This document shows positions 48,989-60,591 of a stretch of 64,000 nt of DNA, piece after piece. The DNA is taken from assembly GCA_954871525.1 (NCBI GenBank), contig OX940867.1, positions 14,609,343 through 14,673,342 on the forward strand. Reading direction: 5' to 3'. Made by a program: the position numbers and the translations under genes. The notes beneath the pieces were generated by a model. The model did no database searches. It had not been told where the DNA came from and saw nothing but the letters and a program-made list of their open reading frames with translations. The stretch is from Parietaria judaica (taxonomy: Eukaryota > Streptophyta > Magnoliopsida > Rosales > Urticaceae). Numbering within the stretch: the stretch's first letter is position 1; the number at the start of each line of letters is the position of its first letter.

Positions 48989-50055
48989 CAAGGTTTAAAA
49001 TACCGCTTGCCGTTTTCGTTCCGCATTTTCCGTTTTACGGATATATCGCTTGCCGATGGGTATGTCGATGGGCAAAAGGGAAAAAAAAAGGGCATGCCGC
49101 ATACCGCATTTACCGCACTTTTCGCATGGACATACCGCACTTTTCGCATGGATATTTTGTAAAAAATATTTGAGTATTTAAGCACGATATTTATATAGGT
49201 TCAAAACTACATATTTAATAAATACAAGACATAATTGTATACAACAAAACACATTTGTAACTTAAATATGTAGGTGAAATGTATAATATTAAGTCACTTT
49301 ATTAGTTTAAGTGTATAATATTAAGTCAAATTATTATGTGAAGTGAATATGTATGTTAATTAAGTGTGTAATATTAAGTGAATATGCATGTTAATTGTAT
49401 AGGTATGTTAACAAATTTAATATTAGTTGAAGTGTATAATATTAAATGAATATGTATATTAAGTGTATATGTATGTTAGGTGAAGTTAATATGTATGTTA
49501 AGTGTATAATATTATTTGAAGTGTGTAATATTAAGTTAAATTATTAGGTGAAGTGTATGTGTATGTTAAGTGTGAATGTGACAATGTGTGATATTAGTTG
49601 AAAACAAAAAGTCCCACATTGATAGATGACAAGAGTTTGGTGATGTTTATATACCAAATATTAGGGACAAGGGCTTGGGCCCTTAGGGTCATAGGATTTT
49701 GTGGATGGGGGAGGACTTACACAAATGTTACACCACCACGCGCGCGCGCCGCCGCCGCCGACCGGACGGGCGTGGCGAGGCGGGGTGGGGTGGGGTGCTC
49801 TTGTGTGAGTATAATTAATTTTGCCGAAAGTTTAATTGGTATTTTTGCCGAAATCTACCAAAAATGCAAAATTCGAGCACTATTTCGTCGTTTTGAAGGC
49901 AAAAAACGACAAGAGATTTTCTTTCCGAATGTCGTTTCATTTTTCGCGAAATTTGGTAAAACGACAGCGAAACGAAAGGGTTGTCGTTTCGCAAATCACC
50001 GAAAAACGAAAATCGGTGCGAATTTCGTTCGATTTTCGCGATATTTTGTACCCTG
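48989..50055. mobile_element. hAT-like non-autonomous element 1 (1,067 bp)
   Basis: The ends are imperfect inverted repeats, CAAGGTTTAAAATACCGC and the inverse of GCGATATTTTGTACCCTG. The 8-bp target duplication GTTATGCA lies at 48981-48988 and 50056-50063. 8-bp duplications and CARGG-type ends fit hAT transposons. Inside are a degenerate TGTATAATATTAAGT repeat (about 49260-49590), a GCGCGC/GCCGCC-rich patch near 49740 and CGTTTCG-type repeats near 49880-50040. No transposase frame is present. Confidence 0.85.
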
Positions 50056-50064
50056 GTTATGCAT

Positions 50065-50764
50065 AGGGGTGTGCATGGGTTGGATTGGGTCGACCCGAGG
50101 TAAAACATGAACCCGACCCAATCTTATTGGGTTTTGAAAAAACAACCCAATCCGACCCAAATTTTTTGAAGGCCCAATCCAACCCAACCCGAAAAACTCT
50201 GGGTTGGGTTGGGTTGGGTCATTGGCATGAACTAAAATAAAATAAAAAAATATAATTTTTTTTACCAAATAACACTTAAATTTAAACGGCCGATCAATAA
50301 ATAGAAATTTCAAATTACTATTTTTAAACACCCAATTCAAAGATTAAATGTCATTATAGTCTTAAACATTAAATAACACAAGTACAGAATATAGTCGTAA
50401 ACTTAACTAGAAATGTGGTCGTAATTATATACTAGAAACATGGTCATAGACATTAAATAATGATTAAACATAAAAATGAGACTCTAGAAATACTTTTTTT
50501 ATTTGTTGTGTGCTTTTACTTGCTTAAACTACAAAAATATATTTTAAAAAATTAATTAATTATTTGAAATAAAAAACTTGATTGGGTCAATTGGGCCGGC
50601 CCAACCCAATATATCTAGCCCAACTCCAACACGACTATTTATTCGGGTTGAACCCAGTCCAACCCGATAACTATTTGGTTAATTGGGTTGGGTTAGATTG
50701 GGGTTGGGTTCAATTGGGTTGGGTTAAATTATTGGGTTGGGTTTTTTCTGCACACCCCTAGTAC
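50065..50764. mobile_element. hAT-like non-autonomous element 2 (700 bp)
   Basis: It starts AGGGGTGTGCATGGGTTGG and ends TGCACACCCCTAGTAC, so AGGGGTGTGCA is inverted at the ends. The 8-bp TTATGCAT flanks it at 50057-50064 and 50765-50772. It sits in the right-hand target duplication of element 1, one base after it. Multiple TTGGGT/ACCCAA tracts allow a long foldback. No open frame codes for transposase. Confidence 0.82.
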
Positions 50765-50772
50765 TTATGCAT

Positions 50773-51943
50773 GAGACCCACTGAGAAGGGCCCAATTGAC
50801 TCATGTCAACGACCTGGATCGGGTCGGTCAACTAAATACATATGATCGCCTTATCTATAATCAAACTTGTAAGGTGTCTTATAGACTACATAGCTAAAAG
50901 TTTTCCATATGTAGGATAGATCTAGTTGACGCGAAGTGTTTTGCAGCCTGACGGTGTGAAAGGGTTTATGCCCTAAGACCGGGATCGGGCCGACACGGGC
51001 CCACAATAATTAATGTGATTAATTATTATTAATGAAATAATTTGATTAATTAATATCTTACGGGCTTTAATTAGTAAAGCCCATTAAGATAAAACCCTAA
51101 GTCTATAAATATGAGGTTTAGGGTTAAACCTCATTGAAGAAAGCTTTCATAAAATGAGCCTCTCTCTCTCTCTCGTTCTCTCTCTAGCCGCAAGCCTCCC
51201 TAGCCTGCCTCGGGATTCGCGTCATCCGAGCTCCATCGTGGAGCCTCCGTTCTCCGTCACATGTCCTGCATCCAACTAGCATCGATCCGTAGATAATCCG
51301 GCCACCGGCTTAGTGAAGTGCGTTGGTGTTCCGTTCGTATGGTGGATACCGATAGAGGATTCACTCGGTGATTGAAGCTTCATGCCCGATGATCGACAAC
51401 GAACAACTTCGGGATTGAGATCATGCACGCAACAAGAGGTATATCTAATTCTGTACGCTACGTGATTCATCGATTATAGAATATGGAATTCGATTACTGT
51501 TTCTGCCATTAATCGACCCGTTAAATCGGGATCAATTCTTACACGGTGTACATGCAACAAGTGGAGACCTTCTTATGCTAATTCTTGCTATTTAAACTAA
51601 AAATGTTTTAGGTTCTAAGATAATCAAGGTTATCTAAGACTGCGCTCTAAACTAGGAACTTACGTTTCAATTATCCAGAATTAAATGAAATCTTATCGTT
51701 TTGACAACTCATGATAAGCTTCCCATTAATGACACATTAACTTAGCTTATTCTTAGGTTACTATCATTTACTAGGTACATTAAGAACCTAGAATATAATC
51801 ACATGACAATTACGGTAGTGGTAGACTTGAGATGTGTTCTCCAGTCAGGTGGGAGGGGTTCTCTAAACTGATCACCCAGAAGTGGATGGTCATCGGCTCC
51901 ACTTTTTATTCCCTCTTCCTAAGACAAGAACACACAATCGAGA
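50773..51943. repeat. Third copy of the LTR/leader-like repeat (matches 8846-10013)
   Basis: This is colinear with 8846-10013, and from about 50890 also with 35361-36413. It ends abruptly after TCGAGA at 51943, where copia coding sequence begins. Confidence 0.85.
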
Positions 51944-53822
51944 ATGCACGATGAGGAAGTATTCTCGACGAGCACGCTCGACAAGGTGTGGTCAAGGAGC
52001 CAGTGGGTCGAATAGATAGAGTTCGACAAACTTCGTTCGAGCAGGGAGGGCGACGAGCAGCGAGCCAACGGAGAAGGTCAGTCGGGTCAGACACCGCAGA
52101 ATGCAGTCGTCGAGCGTCGGACGAGGAGGATTTATTGAGGAGAGAGGAGAATTCTGAGGAAGACAGCGATGAAGGTGGAGCCGAGCAAGAACAAGAAGAT
52201 CCCCTAGAGGGGTACCAGCTAGCTCGGGACAGAGCTCGACGAGCAGTCAGGAAGCCGAGCAGGTTTGCACACGCGGAGATGGTGGCATATGCCTTCAATA
52301 CCGCATTCGTTGAGATTAACGATGAGCCCAGGTCATATGGGGATGCCGTTAAGTCTCCGAGCGCAGAGAAGTGGCGAGCAGCCATGGAGGAAGAGATGAA
52401 TTCCCTCGAGAAGAACAATACCTGGGTACTTATTCCAAACCCCACAAGTGCAAAGTGGTGGGTTGTCGGTGGCTATACAAGGTGAAACCAGGTGGTCCAG
52501 GAAGTGAGCCGGCCAGATACAACGCGAGACTTGTGGCGAAGGGCTTCACGCAGCGAGAAGGGATAGACTTCAACGAAGTTTTCTCGCCGGTGGTAAAACA
52601 CACCTTAATCCGCATACTTCTCTCGGTGGTGGCCACGTTCAACTTGGAACTCGAGCAGATGGATGTCAAGACAGCTTTTCTACACGGAGAGCTTGAGGAG
52701 AAGAACCTTATGCAACAACCCGAGGGCTATGTGCAAAAAGGGAAGGAGGATTGGGTCTGCTCGGTGAAGAAGTCCCTGTATGGACTTAAGCAGTCTCCTC
52801 GACAATGGTACAAAAGGTTCGACACCTTCATGCAGCAGAACAACTATCATCGAAGTAGGCATGACAATTGCGTGTACTTCAGGAAGGCGGAGAGCGGAGA
52901 CAGTGTGTACTTGCTCTTGTACGTCGACGATATGCTGATTGTCTCGAGGAGTGGAGCAGAGATCCAAAAGCTCAAAGAAGTGTTGAAGTCCGAATTCGAG
53001 ATGAAGGATTTGGGACAGGCGAGGAGGATTCTTGGCATGGATATTTTGAGAGACAGGGAGAAAGGCACGCTCAGCATTTCCCAGTCCGACTACTTCAAGA
53101 AGGTCGTCGAGAAATTTCAGATGGAGAAGGCCAAACCTTCAAAGCAACCCCTCGCCCCACACTTCATGCTTAGCAACGAGCTTAGCCCGCAGACAGAGTC
53201 AGACACGAAGGCAATGACGCATGTGCCGTACTCGAGCGCTGTTGGGAGCCTCATGTATGGGATGATCTGCACGAGGCCGGACTTGGCTTATGCAGTCAGC
53301 TTGGTGAGCCGGTATATGGCTAATCCTGGGGATGTACATTGGCAGGCAGTCAAGTGGATTCTCTGATACTTGACGGGGAGCCTAGGTACGGGATTGAATT
53401 ACACAAGCGGCGACACAAAGGAGGCTGACATCTAGAGCTTCGTAGACTCAGACTATGCGGGGGACTTGGATAAGAGGAGGTCTCTTACCGGGTATGCTTT
53501 CAAGGTCTTCGGTAACATTGTCAGCTAGAAGGCTTCCTTACAGCATATTGTGGCTTTGTCGACGACAAAGGCTGAATATGAGGCTGTAACCGAAGCGGCA
53601 AAGGAGGGCCTATGGATTAAAGGTCTTCTGACAGAACTTGGGATGGATCAAAAGTCCTTCGATCTTCATTGTGATAGCCAGTCCGTGATACATCTCTGAA
53701 AGAATCAAATGTATCACGAGAGGACAAAGCACATCGATATCAGACTACACTTCGTCAAGGACATAGTGGAGCTGAAGACGATGAGGGTGCTAAATATCAG
53801 GACCGAGGAGAATCCAGCGGAT
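51944..53822 (+). pseudogene. Ty1-copia RT/RNase H remnant (element 3)
   Basis: The remnant begins in the linker before RT. RT motifs appear with a frame change near 52450 (CRWLYKVKPG, RLVAKGFTQREGIDF, DVKTAFLHGELEE, SLYGLKQSPRQWYK, LLLYVDDMLIV). RNase H follows with in-frame stops at 53364, about 53433, 53526 and 53697: a TGA after KWIL, a TAG before SFVDSDYAGD, a TAG after GNIVS and a TGA before KNQMYHERTK. It is cut at NPAD (53822) by the next repeat. Gag, protease, integrase and LTRs are missing, and composition is more GC-rich than the neighbours. Confidence 0.9.
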
Positions 53823-56145
53823 TGTTGGAAATTGGGGTTTGATTCCCGACTTCATTACCACGTAATAAGCCTCCGAGGTGTCCCGGTAACATTTAAAAAT
53901 TATTTTAAAGCGGAAAACTTGTTACCGGCCCGACGACACGGATATCGAGTAATTACCATTTTATCAAGATCCGATAAATATTACGAATTTAATATTTCAT
54001 AAACATTATTAATAAGCTAGTCGAATAGGAAATAAATAGAAAGCAGTAAATGGTTGCATTTATTAACCCAATGCATAAGGCCGTACCTCTAGTGATGATC
54101 TCGGTTGCGCACTCTGAATCTCGGCAGGGCTTCGCCGGGGGCTGACGGGAAACTCCCGTGATCTTCCGGGATATTCTCCTGGACTCCTCGTACTGAAGCG
54201 TGGGCTTTGCCGGCAGGACTCCGTCGCAAAATTTAACTGATGGTTCTTTTTAAGCTACCGGAGAAAATGTCTCCTAAGCCGAACCAGAAAAAGAGATCAG
54301 AAGCAGAAAACTCGCAGACCCTAGAGAGAGAGGGAGAGCTCGAGTTTTTGTTCTCGGGAAGGTGTGTAAAATGTGTAGAATGAGCCTTCTATTTATAGGC
54401 CTCAGACTGTAACCGAATTAGAGATATTCCCTCCCTATTTTCGAATTCTTATAATTAAATATAATTAATTATTCCAATCCAATGGTCCAGATTTAATCTC
54501 ATCTAAATCCAATGGATATAATTAATTAGGGATTTAATTAAATAACAAATACATATATATATAATTCGAATTTTATATATATATAATTCGAATTTGATAA
54601 TGATTATCTAGATCCAATGGTTAAAAATAAATCTCAAACCAATCCAATGGATCAAATCAATTAGGGATAAAATCAAATACCCTAGGGTTTTAACAAAACC
54701 CTAATTCGAATTCTTTATCCTTTATAAATTCAAATTATATATGATATATATATATAATATTAATTAATTTCTAATCCGACGGTAAAGATTAAATCTTAAA
54801 ACCGATCCAACGGATATAATTAATTAACCAAATTCGAATTACCTAAGCTTGGTCACCAAGCTATCAATTTTGAATTACAATTAGGGTTAAAATCAATTAT
54901 CTTAATCCAACGGTTGATATTAAATCATAACCGATCTAATAGATTAAATTGATTTTAGGGATTTGCTAAAATACCAAAACATTTGGTACTTATGCCGCAC
55001 ATATGGAATGTCCAAAACATATCATTCGAATTAGCTAGGGTTTCATATAACCAAACCCTAATTCGAATTTTACACATTAAATATATATAAATATATATTT
55101 TCTTTATTAATATAAATCTATTAATTATTAATAAGATATTAATAATTAAATCCAAATAATTAAATTATATTAATAATTCATGATCTCAATATCACACATT
55201 AAAATGTCATGGTGCCACACCATCATTTAAATTCGTGACATGTGATTTAATTTCATAGTTTATCTAACCGAGCATAAACTTAGAAAAACCATAAATCACA
55301 AACAGTAAGTCGAAATGACTTGGTTCAAAAAGCAAAGTTCCTTAGAATTTAATTTAAAACAACATGGTGCTGATAGAAAATATAAATTCTAACTTTCTTT
55401 TTATCAGTTAATTCCGTGTACCAAAATATGGTACTTTTGCCACACTGACGATAAAACTATCTGACGTCTGCCACAGACCTTTCAGTTTTATAAGTCTAGC
55501 CAAATGATTAAACATTATCCAGAATGTATTTTAAATATTGTGACAAGTTCTTTTGTTTTTGGATAAATTATTAAATATTGTTTTTTTTTATAAAGTAATA
55601 ATAATGATGTTTTTCTTTTATTATCTTTTTATCCGGAGAAAAAAATTTATTTAAACTTAAGAATGCTTTAAAATATAATTGTCTAAAAGGTTGCATATTA
55701 ATATTGGTTTTAAGATGATTGTGTTATGATAATCTAAATGTAACTAAGCAAGTTACCAGATGAAAGTTTTCAATCAAATTTTCTAACTTGTTTGGGTTAT
55801 ATATATAAGAGGATATCAATAATGAAAGTAGAACCAATTTTTATATACATGAGACTTATAAGATTGATCAGATAATATTATCAAAGATCTCAATTTTTAT
55901 TAGTCTTATACACTTTTTTGTGATTTAGAATAACTAGAAGTGAGTATATATTTATATATATATATTGTTCTTTCTTAAAGAATAAAACACCCTTTTTCAT
56001 TTTAAACCGCATTCAGTGTATCACGATTAAAAAGGAATTAGGGTTAATCTTTATGATTGAAATTCCTCTTAAGAATCATGATATGAAAACATAGATATAC
56101 TCGAATATGATAGTATTGTGACGAAAGTCACCATTATCACCAACA
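53823..56145 (-). repeat. Long LTR-like repeat interrupting element 3
   Basis: TGTTGGAAATTGGGG starts the repeat directly after the RNase H codons of element 3. It is related to 62399-64000 and, inverted, to the 3' half of the LTR at 57886-60591, including the shared AATGCATAAGGCCGTACCT and a TATA-like CTATTTATAG (about 54388). In minus orientation this would be an LTR end. CCAACA at 56140-56145 could be the other end (2.3 kb), just before coding sequence of element 4, but no matching target duplication was found, so the right boundary is uncertain. Confidence 0.55.
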
Positions 56146-57870
56146 GTGACTGTTGATGATGAGAGTGCAGAAACCACAGTCCCAAATCAGAACTCTGGGG
56201 TACTCAGACGTAGTGGGAGGTTCAAAAGACAAATTGAACGCTACGAGCACCGACTGGAACTCAACCTAGCTATCACTGACGACAGTGTTGATGACCAATC
56301 ATCCTATACGGAAGCTATGATGGACTCTGATAAAGGGGAATGGCAGGAAGCCATGAACCAAGAAATGGAATCAATGGATTCCAACCAAGTCTGGGAACTT
56401 GTAGACCTACCTGAAGGTTTTAGAACCATCGGCAATAAATGGGTCTATAAAAGAAAGAGAGGAGGAGACGGAAAGGTTCAAACCTTTAAAGCTAGATTGG
56501 TGGCAAAGGGTTTCACCCAGAGAGAAGGCATAGATTTCGAGGAAACCTTCTCTCCTGTCGCTATGCTTAAGATCGTTCGGATACTCCTCGCCATAGCCTG
56601 TAGTCTCAATTATGAGATATGGCAGATGGACGTCAAAACCGCCTTCCTGAATGGCTATCTTGACGAAAACATCTACATGGCTCAACCAGAAGGGTTCGTG
56701 CAAAAAGGTCAAGAGAATAAAGTTTGCAGACATCTCGAATCCATTTACGGATTGAAGCAAGCTTCTAGATCTTGGAATTTAAGGTTCAACGAAACTGTCA
56801 AATCCTTCGGATTCACACAAAACATCAACGAAGCATGCGTTTACCAACTCGTTGATGGAAAAGCAGTGGTTTTTCTTGTTCTACACGACGACGACATACT
56901 TCTGATCGGAAACGATGTGAAGAAGTTATCGGACGTAAAAGTTTGGCTATCGAATCAATTCCAAGTAAATGATTTTGGAGAAGCTAGCTATGTTCTAGGG
57001 ATCCAACTTTTCAGGGATCGCAACAGCAGGCTTCTAGCCTTATCACAAGCGGCCTATATAAATAAGGTGCTTGATCGTTTTGCAATGACAAACTCTAAGG
57101 GAGGTAATTTACCTACCAGACATGGAGTCGTTCTTCATAAAGGACAATGTCCTAGTTCTCCGGAAGAGCAACACGCGATGAGGCGCATTCCCTATGCTTC
57201 TGCCGTTGGCAGTCTGATGTACGCTATGCAGTGTACTAGACCAGATATCTGCTACGCAGTGGGAGTTGTAAGTAGATACCAAACCAACCCTGGTATGGAT
57301 CACTGGACTGCAGTGAAGAATATTCTCAAGTATCTTCGGAGAACGAGAAATTATATGCTAGTGTATTCGGGTAATGAAATGAATCCACTGGGCTACACTG
57401 ACTCAGACTTTATGTCTGACCAGGACGCGAGAAAATCGACGTCTGGTGCAGTGTACACCCTTACCGGTGGAGCGGTATTCTGGAGAAGCATAAAGCAAAC
57501 CTGTATCGCAGATTCCACCATGGAAGCTGAGTACGTAGCAGCCTGTGAGGCAGCTAAAGAATCAGTTTGGCTCAAGGACCTCTACATGGAACTGGGAGTA
57601 GTTCCTGATGTAGACGGACCTATGACACTGTATTGTGATAACAGTGGAGCAGTGACTAACGCTAAAGAGCCAAGGAACCATTCCAAAGAGAAACATATAG
57701 AAAGGAAATACCATCTCATCAGAGCGATAGTACATCGCGGTGATGTTCGGGTTATGAAAATAGCAACAGCGGACAATCTGGCGGATCCATTTACCAAGAC
57801 ATTGCCAGAGAAAGTCTTCAGGAGGCATTTGGAAAACATGGGTCTTAGAGATATGAGTCATTTACTTTAA
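56146..57870 (+). CDS. Ty1-copia RT/RNase H polyprotein part (element 4)
   Basis: A 574-codon uninterrupted frame starts at a non-ATG codon (GTG) because the upstream half of the element is missing. RT begins near residue 65; motifs are [26 protein letters not shown] and [13 protein letters not shown]. The catalytic box reads HDDD (residues 247-250) where YVDD is expected. RNase H follows with TDSDFMSDQDARKSTSG, STMEAEYVAA and YCDNSGAVTNAKE, and it ends MSHLL with TAA at 57870. A polypurine-like AAGTGGGAGAT and an LTR follow directly. It is closely related to the inverted remnant at 61530-62398. Confidence 0.9.
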   Translation: MTVDDESAETTVPNQNSGVLRRSGRFKRQIERYEHRLELNLAITDDSVDDQSSYTEAMMDSDKGEWQEAMNQEMESMDSNQVWELVDLPEGFRTIGNKWVYKRKRGGDGKVQTFKARLVAKGFTQREGIDFEETFSPVAMLKIVRILLAIACSLNYEIWQMDVKTAFLNGYLDENIYMAQPEGFVQKGQENKVCRHLESIYGLKQASRSWNLRFNETVKSFGFTQNINEACVYQLVDGKAVVFLVLHDDDILLIGNDVKKLSDVKVWLSNQFQVNDFGEASYVLGIQLFRDRNSRLLALSQAAYINKVLDRFAMTNSKGGNLPTRHGVVLHKGQCPSSPEEQHAMRRIPYASAVGSLMYAMQCTRPDICYAVGVVSRYQTNPGMDHWTAVKNILKYLRRTRNYMLVYSGNEMNPLGYTDSDFMSDQDARKSTSGAVYTLTGGAVFWRSIKQTCIADSTMEAEYVAACEAAKESVWLKDLYMELGVVPDVDGPMTLYCDNSGAVTNAKEPRNHSKEKHIERKYHLIRAIVHRGDVRVMKIATADNLADPFTKTLPEKVFRRHLENMGLRDMSHLL

Positions 57871-57885
57871 GTGCAAGTGGGAGAT

Positions 57886-60591
57886 TGTTAGGCATATTGC
57901 CCTTAAACAATGTTTTATTTACCCATTGTAAAAGTTTATGACATCACTCTTAATAAAGAATGCACTTATTATGATAATCTTTTTTTTATAGTTCTTTATG
58001 TATAATCGAATGTATATCCGTAGTTCATAATGGAATGCAATTGTAATCTATCCATCACACCGGAGTCAATGTGAGGAAGAATTGATAGATGCAATAAATG
58101 AACTTAAATGTATCCGTGACTTAATTAAGCGGGTGGGAGCCTCTTAATTGATAAAGTCATTAATGCGACTAAATGGAGAAAATCCTATTCTGGATAGATA
58201 TGTGTGTCATACCCATTAAGTGCATTAAGTACAAAGTGTCTTTGTACTGGATAGGACTTGACTAAGTTCTGAGAGTTGATCAACTAAGATCGTCACTGAC
58301 AACTTTGAACTAAGTCGTAAAAGATGATCAAATGGTAATTAATCTAAATCCTGAAGTGATCTTGAACCCCGACTGTTAGCTTGATTGTTCTTTGATTTGC
58401 TAGTTAAAGAACACAACATAACACTATTCCCAAAGCCGCTATATTGGGAACATGATAGTCGACAGAGAAGGGTAGCTCGATCACAGATATGGATATCACA
58501 TAGCTTTTTACTAGGTCAAGATGATTCCCGGAATTGTCGGTCGTGAGAAGTAGTACGGGACTCATGCGCAGCTTACGTCTCGAAATCGTAAGTGAGTCGT
58601 CTACAATACCACTGATGGAATTCAGGAAGAAAAGCACTGAGGGGCTAAACGGTAGAACGCCTGCTCAAGTGTGAATCATCAAGTGAAAGATTAATCACTG
58701 AAATTTGATTATATCACTGGACACCTTAAGATAAAAGGAATATATTATTCGCATCACTAAAGAGTACAGCTTCGGGTTTTTAGTGGAGTAACACCGGGGT
58801 TAACGGATTAATCCGTTGGAGCTTAAGTGATGTGGGTCCATGGTCCCCAGGATAGCTTTGTAAAGGACCAATCGTACAATTAGAATATTTGTTACTCTAA
58901 TTTATGATAGAACTATTGAAACTGAAGCTTGGGTCAAGTTTTGGAAAGTTTCAAAAATTTGTGGCAAAAGTACTTTAAGTTTGCCAAAGAAATAGCTAAT
59001 CGGAAAAAGTCAAAACTGGAATAAATTGTCAACATCAATGTTGTAGCAAATTTAATTCTAAGAGTTTTTTCTTCTATGATTTTATGCTTAATATCTACGG
59101 AGAAGAAGATATGGATTATAGATCATAACAAGAGGTTATATTAATTTATAAGAATTACTTAAAGATAAAATTAATGGGCTAGGTCCATTGGGTTTAATCT
59201 TGGCTGATAGTAAGAGAGAAAATTCGACCAAGCCGTGGTGGATAGGCCCACTAGGTATTTTCCTTATCATATTTTAATGAAAGATTAATTATGTTAATTA
59301 TCATGATAAACATATAAGGCAAGATTTTGAATCATGGAAATTACCAAGCTTGGTTACCAAGCAATAGTTGGCGATTTCAAGCATAATAGAAATCGAGATT
59401 CATATGTTATGGTAATTTAAGATCAAATATGGTATTAATCAAAATTAAATAAATAAGAATTGTATCATGAATATTAACTGTGCATGAATCATAAGAACTT
59501 GATTTGCAAGTTTTAAATAAAGATTTATATTGCATGAGAATTAATATTGATTGATTCATAATATTATTTAATTGATAGGTTATTTACAAATAAGGAAAAG
59601 AATGATAAATCATGAATCACCCAATTTGATTTAATTGGAATTAATTCTTGATTAAAAATGATGATAGAAATCGCATAAACCTATTCATGGAATGGGATTG
59701 GATTTCTTGGTATTTATTTTAATTAAAGAAAATGCATTCCCTTGATTGAAATATGATGAAATCGAATTTTGCCTAAAGTGGGCAACATTTGATTTTCATG
59801 TTACATATTTAAATCATATGAAATTAAATCTTAGGTATTTTAATCATCATAAAATTCGACACCTATGTAAATGGGAAGGTTGGAATTGGTTCTTGATTGA
59901 TTAACACTAATTAGGGTTGATTGATTTGTAATTGACACTAATTAAGGTTGCTTGATTTATCTAAAATTGGAAGTAATGTGTGCATGCTTTTTACTATAAA
60001 TACAAGGCATAGGCATCACATTCTTACAACACTCTCACATGTAAAACTCGAGTTCTCTCTCTCAAAGGAGCTCTCGAATTCTCTCTCTCTCTCTCTAGAA
60101 ATTCGGCTAGTCTATAAGCAACGAAGTTCCGTCAAGCAAAGCCCCCGCTTTGTGTACGAGGAAGTTCTAGAGAATATCCCGGAAGGCTTTGGGAGTTTCC
60201 TTGTCGTCTTAGAAGTCTTGCGGAAGCTCTGCTCAACCTCCCCAGGCGCATTCTCAAAGTCCGGCGGAAGCTATGCCCAAATTCAGAAAGCGCAGTGGAA
60301 GTCATCGTGAGATTTAGGTACGGCCTTATGCATTGGGTAAATAAATGCAAAACCATTTTATTGCTTTATTTATTTCCTTGACTAGAATTAATGATTACGT
60401 GTTTGAATAAATAACTAATTAATTAACCGATCGAATCTCCGTTATCTTGGTGCTCGATTCTAGAAAAATGAAGTAACTTCGGAAAGTGTAAAATGGGCCT
60501 TTCCGTGTAAAACAAATTTTTAAAGGTTACCCCGACGGATCGAGGGCCCATCCCGAGATATGACGGAGGGGACATTAATATTTTCCCAACA
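57886..60591 (+). repeat. Very long 3' LTR of element 4 (about 2.7 kb)
   Basis: It begins TGTTAGGCATATTG right after the polypurine tract (57874-57885) and appears to end TTTTCCCAACA at 60591, giving TG...CA ends. Its 5' third matches inverted 60592-61514. Its 3' part matches, inverted, 53823 onward and 62399 onward. Small open frames inside it are not supported as genes. The length is unusual for a copia LTR, so a nested insertion cannot be excluded. Confidence 0.65.
59995..60002 (+). promoter_or_regulatory. TATA box of the long LTR
   Basis: TATAAATA is followed 25-40 bp downstream by a CT-rich leader, the expected layout of an LTR promoter. Equivalent sites on the opposite strand are at about 54388-54397 and 62979-62990. 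Confidence 0.6.

Noticed and set aside
35361..51943. Assembly error as the sole explanation for the permuted copy
   Set aside because: Copy-specific insertions with target duplications, copy-specific deletions and templated filler point to real divergence. Haplotype concatenation is still possible for part of it and should be tested with reads.
51906..52445. 179-codon minus-strand frame with many Ser/Arg
   Set aside because: It is antisense to the copia linker and RT start, which have clear protein motifs on the plus strand.
58404..60310. Open frames inside the long LTR, including about 120 codons at 59948-60310
   Set aside because: They overlap the LTR promoter and leader, have low-complexity Ser/Leu runs from CT repeats, and are not conserved in the related repeats at 53823 and 62399.
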